Shown: positions 36,957 through 45,395 of the stretch, piece after piece
Layout of the letters: each line of letters begins with the position of its first letter
Numbering within the stretch: position 1 is the first letter of the stretch
Assembly (NCBI GenBank): GCA_016712225.1
Contig: JADJRL010000003.1
Coordinates: 4,043,501 to 4,107,500 of the forward strand
Length of the DNA stretch: 64,000 nucleotides
Direction of reading: 5' to 3'
Origin: Candidatus Defluviibacterium haderslevense
Lineage (GTDB): Bacteria > Bacteroidota > Bacteroidia > Chitinophagales > Saprospiraceae
Notes under the pieces: generated by a model
What the model saw: the letters and a program-made list of their open reading frames with translations, nothing else
Told to the model about the DNA's origin: nothing
Database searches by the model: none
Made by a program: the position numbers and the translations under genes

Positions 36957-38630
36957 TTAACTTAAATAATATTCTGGCATTGCCAAAAGTGATAAAAACA
37001 AAGGTTTTAGTCTGGTATCAATGACTGTTCTGGCAGCAGCATTATTCGGATTGGCTTTATAATTATTCCAACTAGCTGTCCATTGGGCTTCTGTGGTATT
37101 TGCTAATAATTTGGTTTTTAAGTAATCTAATTGATTCTGATAAATAGGTTGAGGTAATAAGTGAGCGACTATTTCTGCTAATAATTTAGTTACATTTCCA
37201 GGATCTGAAAATCCAGATATGTATTCTACCAAATCCAAGCCATAAGTTCCCGCTACTCCTCTAGGTCTTATTTGTTTGTTCACACCTTGATTGGTAAAAG
37301 CCACTCTCAATGGATAGGTTACAGAATTAATCCAGATCTCATGAAATCCAGGTTCTTGATAATAAGGCGTCCATCCAGCTACACTCGGAATATCAAAGTA
37401 CACTTGTTGCATTCCGGTTGTGCTATTAAAAACAGAAAGAAAAAGTCGATATCTTGTTTCCAAATCTGCTGAAGTCTTAAAATGCATGCCCTTCAATGTA
37501 TTAAAAATAAATTCATAAGGTGGTCGAATCATACATCCTAATGCTTCTATAGAATAAAAATGATCACTTGCAAGCAAGGCTTTTAATGCAGTTGAAATAT
37601 CGAAATTATTTGCAATTAAAATATCAGCTAATCCATTGACGATATCATTCTCTATTGTTGCATCTACTTTATAATAAACAAAATATCGATATAATTTACG
37701 ACAAATAAAGGTTGCTGTTTCTCGTCTTTGGAATAAAATGTCAATGACATTTTCATACTCTTTAATTCCTGCATTTTTAATGACTTTATTGGAAAATCTT
37801 GCGGATAATTGTTTATCGGACACATCATGCAAATTATCAACATATTGAACCTGATAGGTAGCACTTGTGTCTGCATTTCTAGTTACTCGTATCGTCCATC
37901 CAGTCAATGCCTTTGCCATAGCCAATACGTCTTGTTCAGTATATGTAGTATAATCCCCAGGTCCAGCTAACGCTCCTTTGCCTAATGTGAATAACTCCAT
38001 AAGCTCACGCCCATAATTCTCATTAGGAGCCTTTTTATTACTAACATTACCATTTAGATAAACAAGCATGCCTGCATCAATAGTTATATCTTTAGCCATT
38101 TGCCTAAAATCTCCAATGACGTTTTTACGAAGGGTCTTTAAATAATTATAACTATATCGCGGATCAAAGACTTCAGATATAACAAAGTGATTATGCCAGA
38201 ACAGCATCATTTTTTCAGTTATACTTACCCCTTCAGTGAAAATATTTTCTAAGATCCATGCTCTTAGTGAATTATCCCACAATTGTTGTAGGCCCTGAAC
38301 TCCTGGTGTAAAGGGTTTATCAACCCAAGTCTCACCTTTTGCAGTGTGTGGATCCACTGGAGTATCAGTATAAATAACTGGAGGTGCCGGTTCAGCTGTC
38401 TTGGTAAATAATTTTGTCATCGTCAAGTTCAACCCGTCAGAAACGGCTTGATTGATCATTTCATGTGTAGGACCGAATGTTGCACGGCGAAGAAGGTGTG
38501 CAGCCGTAGCATAATTCCATGTTCCAGTATATGGGCTTAAACCACCATTGATGGGAAGCGCCGTGTTTTTTTCTAGATTTCCAGTTTGACCCAATCTAGT
38601 AAAACTTGTCAGAAGACTTCTTCTATCCAT
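36957..38630 (-). CDS. DUF1800 family protein
   Basis: 557 residues. Conserved DUF1800 blocks: HLLRRATFGPTHEMINQAV near residue 45, MMLFWHNHFVISEVFDPRY, LRKNVIGDFRQMAKDITIDA, GMLVYLNGNVSNKKAPNENY, GRELMELFTLGKG, TEQDVLAMAKALTGW and FICRKLYRYFVYYKVD. DUF1800 proteins are co-encoded with DUF1501 proteins in many phyla and are probably exported, but I see no clear signal peptide in the first 25 residues. Function is unknown. First gene of the pair, with DUF1501 23 bp downstream. Confidence 0.93.
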   Translation of the reverse strand: MDRRSLLTSFTRLGQTGNLEKNTALPINGGLSPYTGTWNYATAAHLLRRATFGPTHEMINQAVSDGLNLTMTKLFTKTAEPAPPVIYTDTPVDPHTAKGETWVDKPFTPGVQGLQQLWDNSLRAWILENIFTEGVSITEKMMLFWHNHFVISEVFDPRYSYNYLKTLRKNVIGDFRQMAKDITIDAGMLVYLNGNVSNKKAPNENYGRELMELFTLGKGALAGPGDYTTYTEQDVLAMAKALTGWTIRVTRNADTSATYQVQYVDNLHDVSDKQLSARFSNKVIKNAGIKEYENVIDILFQRRETATFICRKLYRYFVYYKVDATIENDIVNGLADILIANNFDISTALKALLASDHFYSIEALGCMIRPPYEFIFNTLKGMHFKTSADLETRYRLFLSVFNSTTGMQQVYFDIPSVAGWTPYYQEPGFHEIWINSVTYPLRVAFTNQGVNKQIRPRGVAGTYGLDLVEYISGFSDPGNVTKLLAEIVAHLLPQPIYQNQLDYLKTKLLANTTEAQWTASWNNYKANPNNAAARTVIDTRLKPLFLSLLAMPEYYLS

Positions 38631-38879
38631 AAGAATTAGAATTATTTGTTAATCAATAAAGTAATCCATGAATGGACTACATATCTTACCAAAGGTTTAA
38701 TAAATATTTAATATTATCTTAATTATTTTGAAAAAATCCTTTTTAGGGAACTAAATTGGATTGATTTAATACTCATCAACCTACCATATTCGTATAAATG
38801 ATTGTTTATCAATACTGGAACTCGTAACATTTATTGAATGAGTATTACTCGATTCCCTTAATAGTCCAAGGGGTTGGAA

Positions 38880-40172
38880 TCATAAAGATTTAGGAATAAT
38901 ATTAGGTGCACTTTTAACCACCATTTGAAGGGTCTTGCGAATCCGCTCTTCTAACAGAACAATTTTTTCAGCTAGTAATTTAGGAAGCATAGCATCTAGA
39001 TAATGCCTCACAGTGATTAATTCTAAGTCATGATCGACGATAACCTTGAATTCATGTTGGACTTCTTGAATAAGATTTGAAATTCGTTGTTTGTCATTGG
39101 TCACACAAACAGAGAATGAAATTGCTGTATTTCGCATCATATTCACTTTAATACGATGCTTTTGAAACAAATCAAATAAATGAGCAAGGTGGTGTTCAGC
39201 AACAAAGGACAAGTCTCTAGTGGCAAAATGTACTAAAGCTTGATTAGGTTCTAATACTACAATGGGTGGATATTCTAAATCTATATCGCCTGAAATGAGA
39301 CTTCCTTCTCCAGATGGATCTATAAAAGATTTGACATACAATGGAATACTGTTTTGTTGCAGTGGTTGTATGGTTTTAGGATGAATAACCTTTGCACCAT
39401 AATAAGTCATTTCAATAGCTTCTGAATAGGACAATCGATCCAACTTTGTAACATTATCGAATTTATTCGGATCAGCAGTTAATATCCCAGGTACATCTTT
39501 CCAAATGACCATTGCTTCAGCTTTTAAAGCAGCTGAGAAAATGGCCGCCGTATAATCTGACCCTTCCCGACCTAGGGTGGTTGTATTGTTTTCTTTTGTA
39601 GACCCAATAAAACCCTGGGATACAACCATTTTACCGGATGATAAGATTGGGTTGATTTGAGCATTGATTTTTGAAGTCGTTTCATTCCATGCAATTCTAC
39701 CTTCCTGATAGGTATCATCAGTTTGAACGACGTTTCGAGCATCGATCCACTCTACATCAATTTCTTGATGACTCATCCAGGCAGCTAGAAGTCTGCTCGA
39801 TATAAGTTCCCCAATGCTTACAATTTGGTCATAAACATACTCGTATTCCATTTCTCGAGTTTCCTCAATGATCCATTCTGCTTCGACAATATGATCATTA
39901 ATCTCTTGGAATACATTGTTTGGAGTAGACCCAAATAATTGTTCAGCAATATTCTCATGTGATCTTTTTATTTCTTGAAGCAGCCTATTCGCTAAAGAAA
40001 TATCAATAAACTTGGCTTCAACGACTTTCTCTAATTGGTTGGTGGTTTTCCCAGTTGCTGAAACAACAATGACCAAAGGTGTTGCACCTCCTTTATCTTT
40101 TATAATTTGAACCACATTTCTAATTCCCGCATCATCCTTCACAGATGCACCTCCAAATTTAAATACTTGCAT
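38880..40172 (-). CDS. Aspartate kinase
   Basis: Phosphorylates L-aspartate, the first step to Lys, Met, Thr and diaminopimelate. 430 residues from ATG 40172 (MQVFKFGGASVKDDAGIRNV). Amino-acid-kinase domain with KFGGAS, VIVVSATGKTTNQL, VDVEWIDARNVVQTD-like EWIDARNVVQTD, GFIGSTKENNTTTLGREGSD and DVPGILTADPNKFDNVTKLD, then the IEMTYYGAKVIHPKTI turn. The ACT-type region follows from about residue 290. It is monofunctional (not fused to homoserine dehydrogenase). A 7-codon upstream extension to 40193 is possible but starts before the usual family start. No same-strand partner. Confidence 0.93.
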   Translation of the reverse strand: MQVFKFGGASVKDDAGIRNVVQIIKDKGGATPLVIVVSATGKTTNQLEKVVEAKFIDISLANRLLQEIKRSHENIAEQLFGSTPNNVFQEINDHIVEAEWIIEETREMEYEYVYDQIVSIGELISSRLLAAWMSHQEIDVEWIDARNVVQTDDTYQEGRIAWNETTSKINAQINPILSSGKMVVSQGFIGSTKENNTTTLGREGSDYTAAIFSAALKAEAMVIWKDVPGILTADPNKFDNVTKLDRLSYSEAIEMTYYGAKVIHPKTIQPLQQNSIPLYVKSFIDPSGEGSLISGDIDLEYPPIVVLEPNQALVHFATRDLSFVAEHHLAHLFDLFQKHRIKVNMMRNTAISFSVCVTNDKQRISNLIQEVQHEFKVIVDHDLELITVRHYLDAMLPKLLAEKIVLLEERIRKTLQMVVKSAPNIIPKSL

Positions 40173-40394
40173 AAAAGTAAAACTAGGCTGCAAATTAAGA
40201 CAAATCTATGATTATTTAGTCCTTTAAAGATGCAAACAATAATCACACATCAATCAACATTTATTCTATTTATTTTCGTTATGACAAATCGCATTACAAT
40301 TTTGAATTAGTTTTTTTAGGTATTAACCCAAATTTAACTATACTCCATTTAATTTTATTTTGCAAAGTAAGTCTTATCATAAAAATCCTTAATT

Positions 40395-41072
40395 ATGAAA
40401 AAGACATTTGTTTTTATTTTTTCTTTCTTGAGTTCTATACCATTCATTTATTCTCAATTACAAATTGGAGGCGAAATAGGACCTTCCATTTCTAACATGG
40501 GTATTCAAGGTGATGGAAATCTAATTCCCAACACAAAAGTATACACAGGGATTAAAGCAGGTATAGATCTTAAGTACAATGGTAATGCTGGACTTGGAAT
40601 TGAAAGTGGTGCTTACTATAGGACATCGGGTTTCAAAGTTCGAGTTGAAGAAAGTTTTAAAATCTATGGACTTGATTTTGGTGCAAGCGTTACTGCAATA
40701 CCCGTATTTAAATTTGTTGAAGTGCCCTTAATGGCCAATTATTCGATTGGAAATGATCGCATTAAAGCATCTTTCAGTGCTGGTGCTTATGCAGCATATG
40801 CATTGGATGGAGATATCAAGACTCGAGGTCGTTTCCTTATTGACTTCAATTTAGGAACGTATGATTTGAATATGAACAATGATTTATTTAATAGATGGGA
40901 CGTTGGATTAATTGCTAAAGCAGGATTGGATATTCCAATGGATAAGATGAATATTCATTTAAATACAAGCTATCAACATGGACTGACCGACTTATCTGAT
41001 GAACCCATTTTAAATATACAAACTAAACCTTATGCTTTAAATTTTGGTGTTGGTCTAAGCTATAAATTCTAA
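40395..41072 (+). CDS. Outer-membrane beta-barrel protein, PorT-like
   Basis: 225 residues. Signal peptide 1-20 (FVFIFSFLSSIPFIYSQ). It then reads LQIGGEIGPSISNMGI and alternates strands and turns (TGIKAGIDLKYNGNAGLGIE, SGAYYRTSGFKVRVEES, VEVPLMANYSIG, ASFSAGAYAAYALDG), ending in LNFGVGLSYKF with terminal Phe. This is the outer_membrane_beta-barrel_2 pattern common in Bacteroidota. Function is unknown. Its stop overlaps by 4 bp with the stop of the convergent CPMCKM gene at the end of the respiratory operon. Confidence 0.82.
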   Translation: MKKTFVFIFSFLSSIPFIYSQLQIGGEIGPSISNMGIQGDGNLIPNTKVYTGIKAGIDLKYNGNAGLGIESGAYYRTSGFKVRVEESFKIYGLDFGASVTAIPVFKFVEVPLMANYSIGNDRIKASFSAGAYAAYALDGDIKTRGRFLIDFNLGTYDLNMNNDLFNRWDVGLIAKAGLDIPMDKMNIHLNTSYQHGLTDLSDEPILNIQTKPYALNFGVGLSYKF

Positions 41073-41308
41073 TCTTGATTGAGCACCTTTTTATTTTTAC
41101 GATACAAATAAATCATCGTTCCAACAATGAGGTATGGCAATGCAAGCAAATAAAGTATCCCTTGATTCAAGCCTTGTCCTGCCATACCTCCACTTTTCAT
41201 ATTGGATTCGGCAGCCATTTTACACATTGGACATTGGGCATCCATTGGAGTTATTAAAACTACAACTAAAAGAAATATGATTACAATAATTGGGTTGTAA
41301 ATTTTCAT
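41069..41308 (-). CDS. Small CPMCKM membrane protein of the cytochrome oxidase operon
   Basis: 79 residues from ATG 41308 (a longer frame to 41398 would run into the preceding gene). Hydrophobic helix 1 (IIVIIFLLVVVLITPMD) ends in AQCPMCKMAAESNMKSGG, and helix 2 is ILYLLALPYLIVGTMIYLY, followed by a basic tail. The Cys-x-x-Cys with flanking Met residues (CPMCKM...NM) is the kind of cluster that binds Cu(I). Homologues at the end of Bacteroidota cox operons are familiar, but no function is established to my knowledge. It is the last gene of the run, 11 bp after the DUF420 gene. I infer a role in copper delivery or oxidase assembly. Confidence 0.7.
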   Translation of the reverse strand: MKIYNPIIVIIFLLVVVLITPMDAQCPMCKMAAESNMKSGGMAGQGLNQGILYLLALPYLIVGTMIYLYRKNKKVLNQD

Positions 41309-41319
41309 CCTATAATATT

Positions 41320-41850
41320 TTAAGTGTAACAGGTATATAACATTAAGTAACAGATAGGGCCAGTAATACATACATACAGCCAAACTGGAAATACCCATTT
41401 AGCTAATTTCTTATGATTGACCACCTGATCGGTTAACCCTCTTACAAATGTTAACAATACAAATGGAAAACTAACTGCAGCTAAAACAACATGAGTTATT
41501 AAAATAAAAAAATAGAGATATCGAATATTTCCTTCTTTGCAATAGTGAGTATCTGGTGTAGTTATATGATACAAAACATAGGCCGCTAAAAATAATGTAG
41601 ACAAAGTGAGCGCAATCTTCATCATAAATTGATGTTGTTCTATTCTTCGATTTTTAATATGTACAAATGCAATGACCAAACAAATTGCACAAATAGCATT
41701 AATAAAAGAATATAAAGGTGGTAAAAACTTAAAGCTAATACCGAAATCCAAATGAATTTTTCGCATAAATATAACCAGCAAGAGCACAACAGCACTTACA
41801 ATGTAAACTAAGATATTAAGTCGTTTAATTCTTAATTCTTGATCTGTCAT
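41320..41850 (-). CDS. DUF420 membrane protein (cytochrome oxidase assembly-associated)
   Basis: 176 residues with five hydrophobic helices (LNILVYIVSAVVLLLVIFM, LYSFINAICAICLVIAFVHI, IALTLSTLFLAAYVLYHIT, YLYFFILITHVVLAAVSFPF, WLYVCITGPICYLMLY). Conserved His residues lie in helices 2-4 (FVHIKN, VLYHIT, LITHVVLA), the DUF420 pattern. DUF420/CtaM-type proteins are linked to heme-copper oxidase assembly. It lies 5 bp downstream of the SCO-like gene and 11 bp before the CPMCKM gene, within the oxidase operon. Confidence 0.85.
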   Translation of the reverse strand: MTDQELRIKRLNILVYIVSAVVLLLVIFMRKIHLDFGISFKFLPPLYSFINAICAICLVIAFVHIKNRRIEQHQFMMKIALTLSTLFLAAYVLYHITTPDTHYCKEGNIRYLYFFILITHVVLAAVSFPFVLLTFVRGLTDQVVNHKKLAKWVFPVWLYVCITGPICYLMLYTCYT

Positions 41851-41855
41851 ATTTA

Positions 41856-42443
41856 TTATTTTAAACTTAAAAAAACGGGTAATTGTTGGATCAGGTGTTT
41901 AACCTCTTTTTCATCATTTAAGTCATAGAAATTCCGAATCATACTATGCTCATCTATTAATAGGACACATGCTTTGTTTTGATAGGATTCGGGAATGTTA
42001 AACCCACTATTTACAAACGGGAAAACATGCTGACTTGCCATATAAGTTCTGATCCATTTCTTTGAATCAGGCCATTTGAATTTTTTACTTAATTCATACA
42101 TCAACTCACCTTCCTGAATTCCGACAATTGTAAAAAGATTAAAATCGAATTCTTTTTCAGTTTGTTTATAAATATTAAGAATTTTATTCGTTAGAACCTC
42201 ACGATTATTACCTGTTGGAATAACAGCAATCAACCATCGCTTACCGGCTAATGAGTTAGAATAAAATACGGAATCCGTTTCTGTTGTTGCTTGAAAATGA
42301 CCTATTTCTTGTTTTGGTTTCAAGGCCAACATGGCTTCTTTTCGCATGGTAGTACCTTTTTGAAGATAATAATACGCGAATGTAGGTAGCCCGATTAATA
42401 TTATAAAAACAAGAGCAAATTTAAACACGTTAGACATGCTCAA
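41856..42443 (-). CDS. SCO1-like thioredoxin-fold protein lacking the copper-binding CxxxC
   Basis: 195 residues. N-terminal anchor (FKFALVFIILIGLPTFAYYY), then a thioredoxin-like domain: IGHFQATTETD, LAGKRWLIAVIPTGNNREVL, FNLFTIVGIQEG, ACVLLIDEHSMIRNFYDLND. Position in the operon and layout fit the SCO/PrrC family, which delivers copper to CuA of subunit II. However, the usual 'HCPxVC' stretch is replaced by PTGNNRE, and no Cys pair exists there. The conserved histidine before the last strand is also not evident. It is therefore likely a divergent or non-copper form. The assignment rests on context as much as sequence. Confidence 0.6.
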   Translation of the reverse strand: MSMSNVFKFALVFIILIGLPTFAYYYLQKGTTMRKEAMLALKPKQEIGHFQATTETDSVFYSNSLAGKRWLIAVIPTGNNREVLTNKILNIYKQTEKEFDFNLFTIVGIQEGELMYELSKKFKWPDSKKWIRTYMASQHVFPFVNSGFNIPESYQNKACVLLIDEHSMIRNFYDLNDEKEVKHLIQQLPVFLSLK

Positions 42444-42449
42444 GTAACA

Positions 42450-42950
42450 TTAATGATGTTGTGATTGTTCTTGAGTTTTTGGTTCTTCTTTAATAATCTC
42501 AGATGAAGTGGTGTCTAACTTACTTTGCATCTCAGGTTCATCCTTTTTAATATGCGTTTCTTCAGATTTCGTATCAGCATGTTTCATAGGAGCAGAGAAT
42601 ACAGCTATAGGTCTGTCATTTATCATTGCTCTTTCTCTCTTCCAGAATCGGCCTTCAGAGAAAAACGCAATAACTGCCCAAATCAATAATAATGTGGGTA
42701 ATAAAACACTTTTTACCAAACCAGGTGCTTCATATTTCATATGCATGAACTCATACACAATAAAATAAGCCTTATACAAACTTAAACTGATCATTGAAAA
42801 GTACATCAACCAAACTGGCAAATGAAATCCATCAACGATATATCCTTTTCCAAGTAGTGCAATAAAAACTTCTATCAGTGTAATAACACCTAATAAAATA
42901 AGTCCTTTAAAAACAACTTTTTTACCTTCTTCGTAACTTAAATGTCCCAT
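42450..42950 (-). CDS. Cytochrome c oxidase subunit IV
   Basis: 166 residues from ATG 42950 (a longer frame to 43028 overlaps the preceding gene). MGHLSYEEGKKVVFKGLILL matches subunit IV of Bacteroidota oxidases. Three helices (LIEVFIALLGKGY, WLMYFSMISLSLYKAYFIV, LLPTLLLIWAVIAFFSEG) include the family's YFIVYEFMHMKYE. A long acidic and Lys-rich cytoplasmic/periplasmic tail (KSEETHIKKDEPEMQSKLD) ends in QSQHH. It is a structural, non-catalytic subunit, located between subunit III and the SCO-like gene with 6-20 bp gaps. Confidence 0.88.
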   Translation of the reverse strand: MGHLSYEEGKKVVFKGLILLGVITLIEVFIALLGKGYIVDGFHLPVWLMYFSMISLSLYKAYFIVYEFMHMKYEAPGLVKSVLLPTLLLIWAVIAFFSEGRFWKRERAMINDRPIAVFSAPMKHADTKSEETHIKKDEPEMQSKLDTTSSEIIKEEPKTQEQSQHH

Positions 42951-42970
42951 GATCTCTAATTCAATACAGT

Positions 42971-43825
42971 TTACAATAAATAAAATACTAAAAATACAAA
43001 TACCCACACTAGGTCCACAAAATGCCAATAGAGTCCTATTTTCTCAACCATTTCATAGCCATTCTTTCTTTTAACATATAAGCCACTAGCTACATTCAAC
43101 ATTATAATTAATAGAAAAACAACCCCGCTGAAAACGTGAAATCCATGAAAACCGGTAATAAAAAAGAACAATGCTCCAAACGCTTTTGGTCCCATGTGCT
43201 GCACTTTCTCTTCACCACTTTCAGTTTTATATTTTAATGGATTATAATGCCCGTCATGTGTATGTATTAAATACGTTTTTCCAGCAATTACAGGATCACC
43301 AGCTTTAATATCGTGACCATCACCTTCTAAATATACTCCATTTTCAGTATGAGTTCCAAAAGGATTATGATGTATGGACATATTCTCCCCCTTAATTAAA
43401 GTCGTCCATTCCCATGCCTGACAACCTAAAAAACTTAATCCGCCCAAAATGGTTAAAAACATCCAAAAAATAATTCCTTTTTTATTTTCTCGATGACCTT
43501 CCTGTACAGCTCTAACCATTGTAACTGAGCTGACAATCAATACGAAAGTCATAATCGTCACAAATATCAGGGGTTGGTGCTCAATCCCTCCAGGCAATCC
43601 AGAGAACACAAAATCTGGAACAGGCCAAGTAGGCATACTGAATCTAAGTGTCCCATAAGCAATTAAAAAAGCAGAAAATGTAAACGCATCTGATAGTAAA
43701 AAATACCACATCATGAGTTTGCCATAACTTGCTTTGAAAGGTTCCTTTCCTCCTGACCAATCACCTCCTTGGTGATCGATATCATGTGCATGTGTGTCGT
43801 GTTGTAAAGTATGATCTGAAGCCAT
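42971..43825 (-). CDS. Cytochrome c oxidase subunit III (long form)
   Basis: 284 residues, six to seven helices. After a His/Asp-rich N-terminus (DTHAHDIDHQGGDW) comes KLMMWYFLLSDAFTFSAFL. Family landmarks are GCQAWEWTTLI, FFFITGFHGFHVFSGVVFL and YWHFVDLVWVFVFLVFYLL. A hydrophilic insert between helices 4 and 5 (residues about 155-205: SIHHNPFGTHTENGVYLEG, YLIHTHDGHYNPLKY) is longer than in mitochondrial subunit III. It is the second of two consecutive subunit III genes. It stabilises subunit I. Confidence 0.92.
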   Translation of the reverse strand: MASDHTLQHDTHAHDIDHQGGDWSGGKEPFKASYGKLMMWYFLLSDAFTFSAFLIAYGTLRFSMPTWPVPDFVFSGLPGGIEHQPLIFVTIMTFVLIVSSVTMVRAVQEGHRENKKGIIFWMFLTILGGLSFLGCQAWEWTTLIKGENMSIHHNPFGTHTENGVYLEGDGHDIKAGDPVIAGKTYLIHTHDGHYNPLKYKTESGEEKVQHMGPKAFGALFFFITGFHGFHVFSGVVFLLIIMLNVASGLYVKRKNGYEMVEKIGLYWHFVDLVWVFVFLVFYLL

Positions 43826-43841
43826 TATCTTCTAATATTTC

Positions 43842-44423
43842 TTATTGTAAGATTAAAAAAACCAATAAATAAATCCAAAGAAAATCAACAAAGTGCCAAT
43901 ATTGTCTAACTAAATCTATTTTTAAAGTACGTAAAGGATTAGCTGAAAATGGTATTAAAAATGCATTTATAAATACGATAATCAAAGCAGCTAAGCCTCC
44001 CAAAACATGAAGTGCATGCATTCCGGAGATTAGATATAAAAAGGAACATGATACATTTAAATCAATCGATAAACCCTGAGCAAATAATGTTTTCCATGCA
44101 ATGATCTGCATCACCACAAAACCAATACCAGTTATTGTTGTAAATATCAGATAACTCTTGAATTTAGCTTCATGTGCGGATTTAAAATTCCTATAGCAAA
44201 GCTCCATAAAAATGGACGATACCATAATCAAAACAGTACTATAAAAAAATTCAACCGGCAATTTAAATTCATACCAATTTCCTACAGGTTTTCTAACCAG
44301 ATATGCACTTGTAAATGCACCAAACATCATACAAATAGAAGCCATTGCAATCCATAATCCGAAACGCATGGCCTGCATTCGATTTGGAGGAAGGGTCTTG
44401 TCAAACATTTGTACAACTGGCAT
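43842..44423 (-). CDS. Cytochrome c oxidase subunit III (short form)
   Basis: 193 residues with five helices: MRFGLWIAMASICMMFGAFT, STVLIMVSSIFMELCYRNF, YLIFTTITGIGFVVMQIIAW, LISGMHALHVLGGLAALIIV and RQYWHFVDFLWIYLLVFLIL. GMHALHVLGG and YWHFVDFLW are the conserved subunit III signatures. It starts 3 bp after ctaB and lies 16 bp before the long subunit III gene. Tandem subunit III genes are common in Bacteroidota aa3-type oxidase operons. Confidence 0.9.
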   Translation of the reverse strand: MPVVQMFDKTLPPNRMQAMRFGLWIAMASICMMFGAFTSAYLVRKPVGNWYEFKLPVEFFYSTVLIMVSSIFMELCYRNFKSAHEAKFKSYLIFTTITGIGFVVMQIIAWKTLFAQGLSIDLNVSCSFLYLISGMHALHVLGGLAALIIVFINAFLIPFSANPLRTLKIDLVRQYWHFVDFLWIYLLVFLILQ

Positions 44424-44426
44424 AAG

Positions 44427-45320
44427 TTATATAACGATATTATTGATGATGAATAATATTAAAACAATTGGTAAATAAAATATGGAACAAAACATAAGTG
44501 CCCGAGCATGATTGCGATCATTATTCATATATAATCGATATCCAAACCAAGCATAAACAATCATGGTTAAAACAAGTAATCCTAAAATAGCCAAGTGTAT
44601 GCTACCATTAATAAGACCAGGTAATAAAAAAACGATACTTACAAGTGAATAAACTGCAGAATACAATCCATAGGATGGATCAGGTTTGCCTGCGTTTTCT
44701 TTTACCAACTTAAAACCAGCAGCCATATAATCCTTATGCCCTAACCAAGCAATCGCCCAAAAATGAGGAAATTGCCATAAATATTGAATCCCAAAAAGGC
44801 ATAATGCTTCAATAGTGAATCCGTTCTGTGCAGCTACTCCTGCTATTAATGTAGGAAGTGCACCAGGGATCGCTCCCACAGGCACTGCTAAAGTAGAATA
44901 CCGTTTTAATGGCGTATAAACGAATGCATATAGAACAAAAGAAAACATACCAAGGGCTGCAGCGGCAGTACTTATTGCTGCCAAAGCAATAACACCTAAT
45001 GTACAAAAGATTCCGGAAATTAAAACGCCCATGGAAAGACTCATTCTGCCATCTGCAATAGGCCTATTAACCGTACGCTCCATCAATTTATCATAATCTC
45101 TTTCTAATCCTTGATTCAATGCATTTGCTGCAAAGGTGACGAATAATCCACCTACAAATAATAGACTAAACACGGACCATTGAAAATCACCTTTAGCAAA
45201 AATCAAATAACTAGCCACACTAGAAAAAACTACCATCAAGCTTAATTTAAACTTAACGAGTATGCCGATGTCCCGAAAAACATCTTTTAATCCTAAAGCA
45301 CTTAATTTAATTTGATTCAC
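44427..45320 (-). CDS. ctaB: Protoheme IX farnesyltransferase (heme o synthase)
   Basis: 297 residues, UbiA-type prenyltransferase in the inner membrane with about eight or nine helices. Adds the farnesyl tail to heme b, making heme o for the aa3/o-type oxidase. First aspartate-rich motif: NALNQGLERDYDKLMERTVN, then RPIADGRMSL. Second: HFWAIAWLGHKDYMAAGFKL. VPVGAIPGALPTLIAG is also conserved. It lies between subunit I and the short subunit III within the operon. Heme a synthase (ctaA) is not in this window. Confidence 0.94.
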   Translation of the reverse strand: MNQIKLSALGLKDVFRDIGILVKFKLSLMVVFSSVASYLIFAKGDFQWSVFSLLFVGGLFVTFAANALNQGLERDYDKLMERTVNRPIADGRMSLSMGVLISGIFCTLGVIALAAISTAAAALGMFSFVLYAFVYTPLKRYSTLAVPVGAIPGALPTLIAGVAAQNGFTIEALCLFGIQYLWQFPHFWAIAWLGHKDYMAAGFKLVKENAGKPDPSYGLYSAVYSLVSIVFLLPGLINGSIHLAILGLLVLTMIVYAWFGYRLYMNNDRNHARALMFCSIFYLPIVLILFIINNIVI

Positions 45321-45395
45321 CTTTTTTTTAATTAATATCTTTTAACTTATAAGATCTAAAATGAATTGTATTTGTATTATAATAAAATTATTATA

